DNA of 6,278 nt. Origin: an uncultured Clostridia bacterium (lineage in GTDB: Bacteria; Bacillota; Clostridia; TANB77; CAG-508). The stretch lies in assembly GCA_944386375.1 (NCBI GenBank), contig CALXAW010000079.1, positions 1 through 6,278 of the forward strand, in the 5' to 3' direction. The notes beneath the pieces are model-generated. The model had not been told where the DNA came from, ran no database searches, and saw nothing but the letters and a program-made list of their open reading frames with translations. This document shows, in pieces, positions 4,994 through 6,278 of this stretch. The translations under genes were made by a program, and so were the position numbers. Position 1 is the stretch's first letter; every line of letters begins with the position of its first letter.

Positions 4994-6278
4994 TTATTCA
5001 AAAAATCTTTTAAATTCTTCTTCATTTATTTTTTCTTTTTCTAGAAGTACAGTTGCAATTTCGTGTAATTTATCCATATTTTGTTTTAAAATTTCTTGTG
5101 CATCATTATATGCTATGTCTATTAGCATTTTCACTTCTTGCCCAATACTGTCTTCTATATTTTCGCCGAACATTTTTAGTTCATATTCGCCATTATCTGC
5201 TTTTAATGATATAGGTCCTATTTTGTCGCTCATTCCATATACTGTTACCATATCTTTTGCAATTTTAGTTGCGACTTCTATATCATTACTAGCACCTGTA
5301 GAAATATCGTCTAATGCTAATTTTTCTGCTGCTCTACCACCAAGTAATGCTATTAATTTTTCTTGCATTTCTGTTTTTGATATATAATATTTATCTTCAT
5401 CTGATTTATACATTGTATAACCACCAGCTAAACCTCTTGGCACTATAGAAACTTCCTTTACTTCTGTTTGTGTTGGTAAAAATCTGCTTACTATTGCATG
5501 TCCTGCCTCGTGATATGCTGTTAGTTTTTTATCTTTTTCTGTCATAACTCTACTATGTTTTTCTAGACCTACTGTTACCTTTTTAACTGCCTCGTCTATA
5601 TCACTATTTTGTATTTCTGTGTGTTGTTTTCTTGTTGCAACAATAGCAGCTTCATTTAAAATATTTGCAAGCTCTGCACCTGTAAATCCAGCTGTATCTT
5701 CTGCAATTCCTTTAAATGTAACATCTGGTGCAAACTTCTTCTCTTTTGCATGTATTTTTAATATTTCTTCTCTTCCTTTTAGGTCTGGTGTTGCAATAGT
5801 TATTTGTCTATCAAATCTTCCTGGTCTTAAAAGAGCTTGGTCTAGCATTTCTGGTCTATTAGTTGCTGCAAGAACTATTATGGTTTCTTCAGAAGAAAAT
5901 CCATCCATTTCTACTAATAGCTGATTTAATGTTTGGTTATTTTCTGTTTCTGCTCCACTATTGCTTGTTCTTCTGGCACCTATTGCATCTATTTCGTCTA
6001 TAAATACAATACATGGTGCTATTTTTCTTGCTTTTTCAAACAATTTTCTAACACGAGAAGCTCCAAGACCTGCAAACATTTCTATAAACTCTGAGCCACT
6101 TATAGATATAAATGGTACATTTGCCTCTCCTGCTATTGCTTTTGCAATTAATGTTTTACCAGTACCTGGCTTACCATATAGCAATACCCCTCTTGGTGTT
6201 TTTGCTCCCATTTTTACATATCTTTCTGGTTTTTTTAGAAAGTCTACAATTTCTACTAATTCTTCTTTTTCTTCGTCT
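4994..6278 (-). CDS. ftsH: ATP-dependent zinc metalloprotease FtsH (partial; 5' end outside window)
   Basis: FtsH is a membrane-anchored hexameric AAA+ protease that unfolds and degrades membrane and short-lived soluble proteins. The frame stays open to the right edge. Its first visible codons read DEEKEELVEIVDFLKKPERY, the conserved lead-in to the ATPase, so the Met at 6211 is internal and the membrane domain is missing only because of the window edge. Counting from that Met, motifs are Walker A GKPGTGKT (13-20), pore loop FAGLG (46-50), Walker B IVFIDE (68-73), second region of homology TNRPEMLDQALLRPGRFDR (117-135) with both arginine fingers (R132, R135), zinc site HEAGH (234-238), and third zinc ligand D310 in STGASNDIE. 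The C-terminus ends soon after the helical protease domain (FKRFFE), with no long tail. Two deviations from the usual GPPGTGKT and FVG motifs are noted. It converges on the plus-strand operon and shares its terminator. Confidence 0.95.
   Translation of the reverse strand, partial: DEEKEELVEIVDFLKKPERYVKMGAKTPRGVLLYGKPGTGKTLIAKAIAGEANVPFISISGSEFIEMFAGLGASRVRKLFEKARKIAPCIVFIDEIDAIGARRTSNSGAETENNQTLNQLLVEMDGFSSEETIIVLAATNRPEMLDQALLRPGRFDRQITIATPDLKGREEILKIHAKEKKFAPDVTFKGIAEDTAGFTGAELANILNEAAIVATRKQHTEIQNSDIDEAVKKVTVGLEKHSRVMTEKDKKLTAYHEAGHAIVSRFLPTQTEVKEVSIVPRGLAGGYTMYKSDEDKYYISKTEMQEKLIALLGGRAAEKLALDDISTGASNDIEVATKIAKDMVTVYGMSDKIGPISLKADNGEYELKMFGENIEDSIGQEVKMLIDIAYNDAQEILKQNMDKLHEIATVLLEKEKINEEEFKRFFE

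Noticed and set aside
5115..5924. Plus-strand frames (5115-5387 and 5619-5924) opposite ftsH
   Set aside because: Antisense shadows of a highly conserved gene.
6209..6211. ATG at 6211 as the start of ftsH
   Set aside because: The frame upstream is open and encodes the conserved FtsH lead-in to the AAA domain, so the true start lies outside the window.

Overview
The window is very AT-rich, with AT-biased codon choice, strong AAGGAGG-type ribosome binding sites, short intergenic gaps and A/T-flanked hairpin terminators. TGG is the tryptophan codon and no in-frame TGA is used. This fits a low-GC Firmicute, most likely a Clostridia-type and perhaps uncultured gut lineage. The species cannot be fixed from the sequence.

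Layout. (1) Positions 1-1145, minus strand: a probable two-gene unit. It holds a 350-residue protein made of three diverged copies of a ~94-residue module, then, 15 bp downstream, the first 25 codons of an unrecognised gene that leaves the window. (2) Positions 1146-1321: a divergent intergenic region with a candidate promoter for each direction. A 19-bp near-palindrome overlaps the -35/spacer of the minus-strand promoter. (3) Positions 1322-4683, plus strand: a probable three-gene operon. It encodes a membrane-anchored extracellular protein of unknown function, a long-chain-type acyl-CoA synthetase (AMP-binding family), and a DeoD-type purine-nucleoside phosphorylase. The synthetase and phosphorylase genes are only 11 bp apart, and the Shine-Dalgarno sequence touches the upstream stop codon. 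(4) Positions 4684-4993: a 310-bp convergent intergenic region packed with secondary structure. It contains a ~194-bp element with 18-bp terminal inverted repeats, a 31-bp direct repeat and three internal hairpins, followed by a bidirectional Rho-independent terminator. (5) Positions 4994-6278, minus strand: the C-terminal two thirds of an FtsH-type AAA+ zinc metalloprotease, whose start lies beyond the window.

The synthetase, phosphorylase and FtsH are ordinary housekeeping families. The less familiar material is the triple-repeat protein with its truncated downstream partner, the orphan membrane protein, and the intergenic structured element. The element looks like a MITE or similar non-coding repeat, though its pairing pattern also allows mutually exclusive folds next to a terminator. 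No complete new system can be demonstrated from this window alone.
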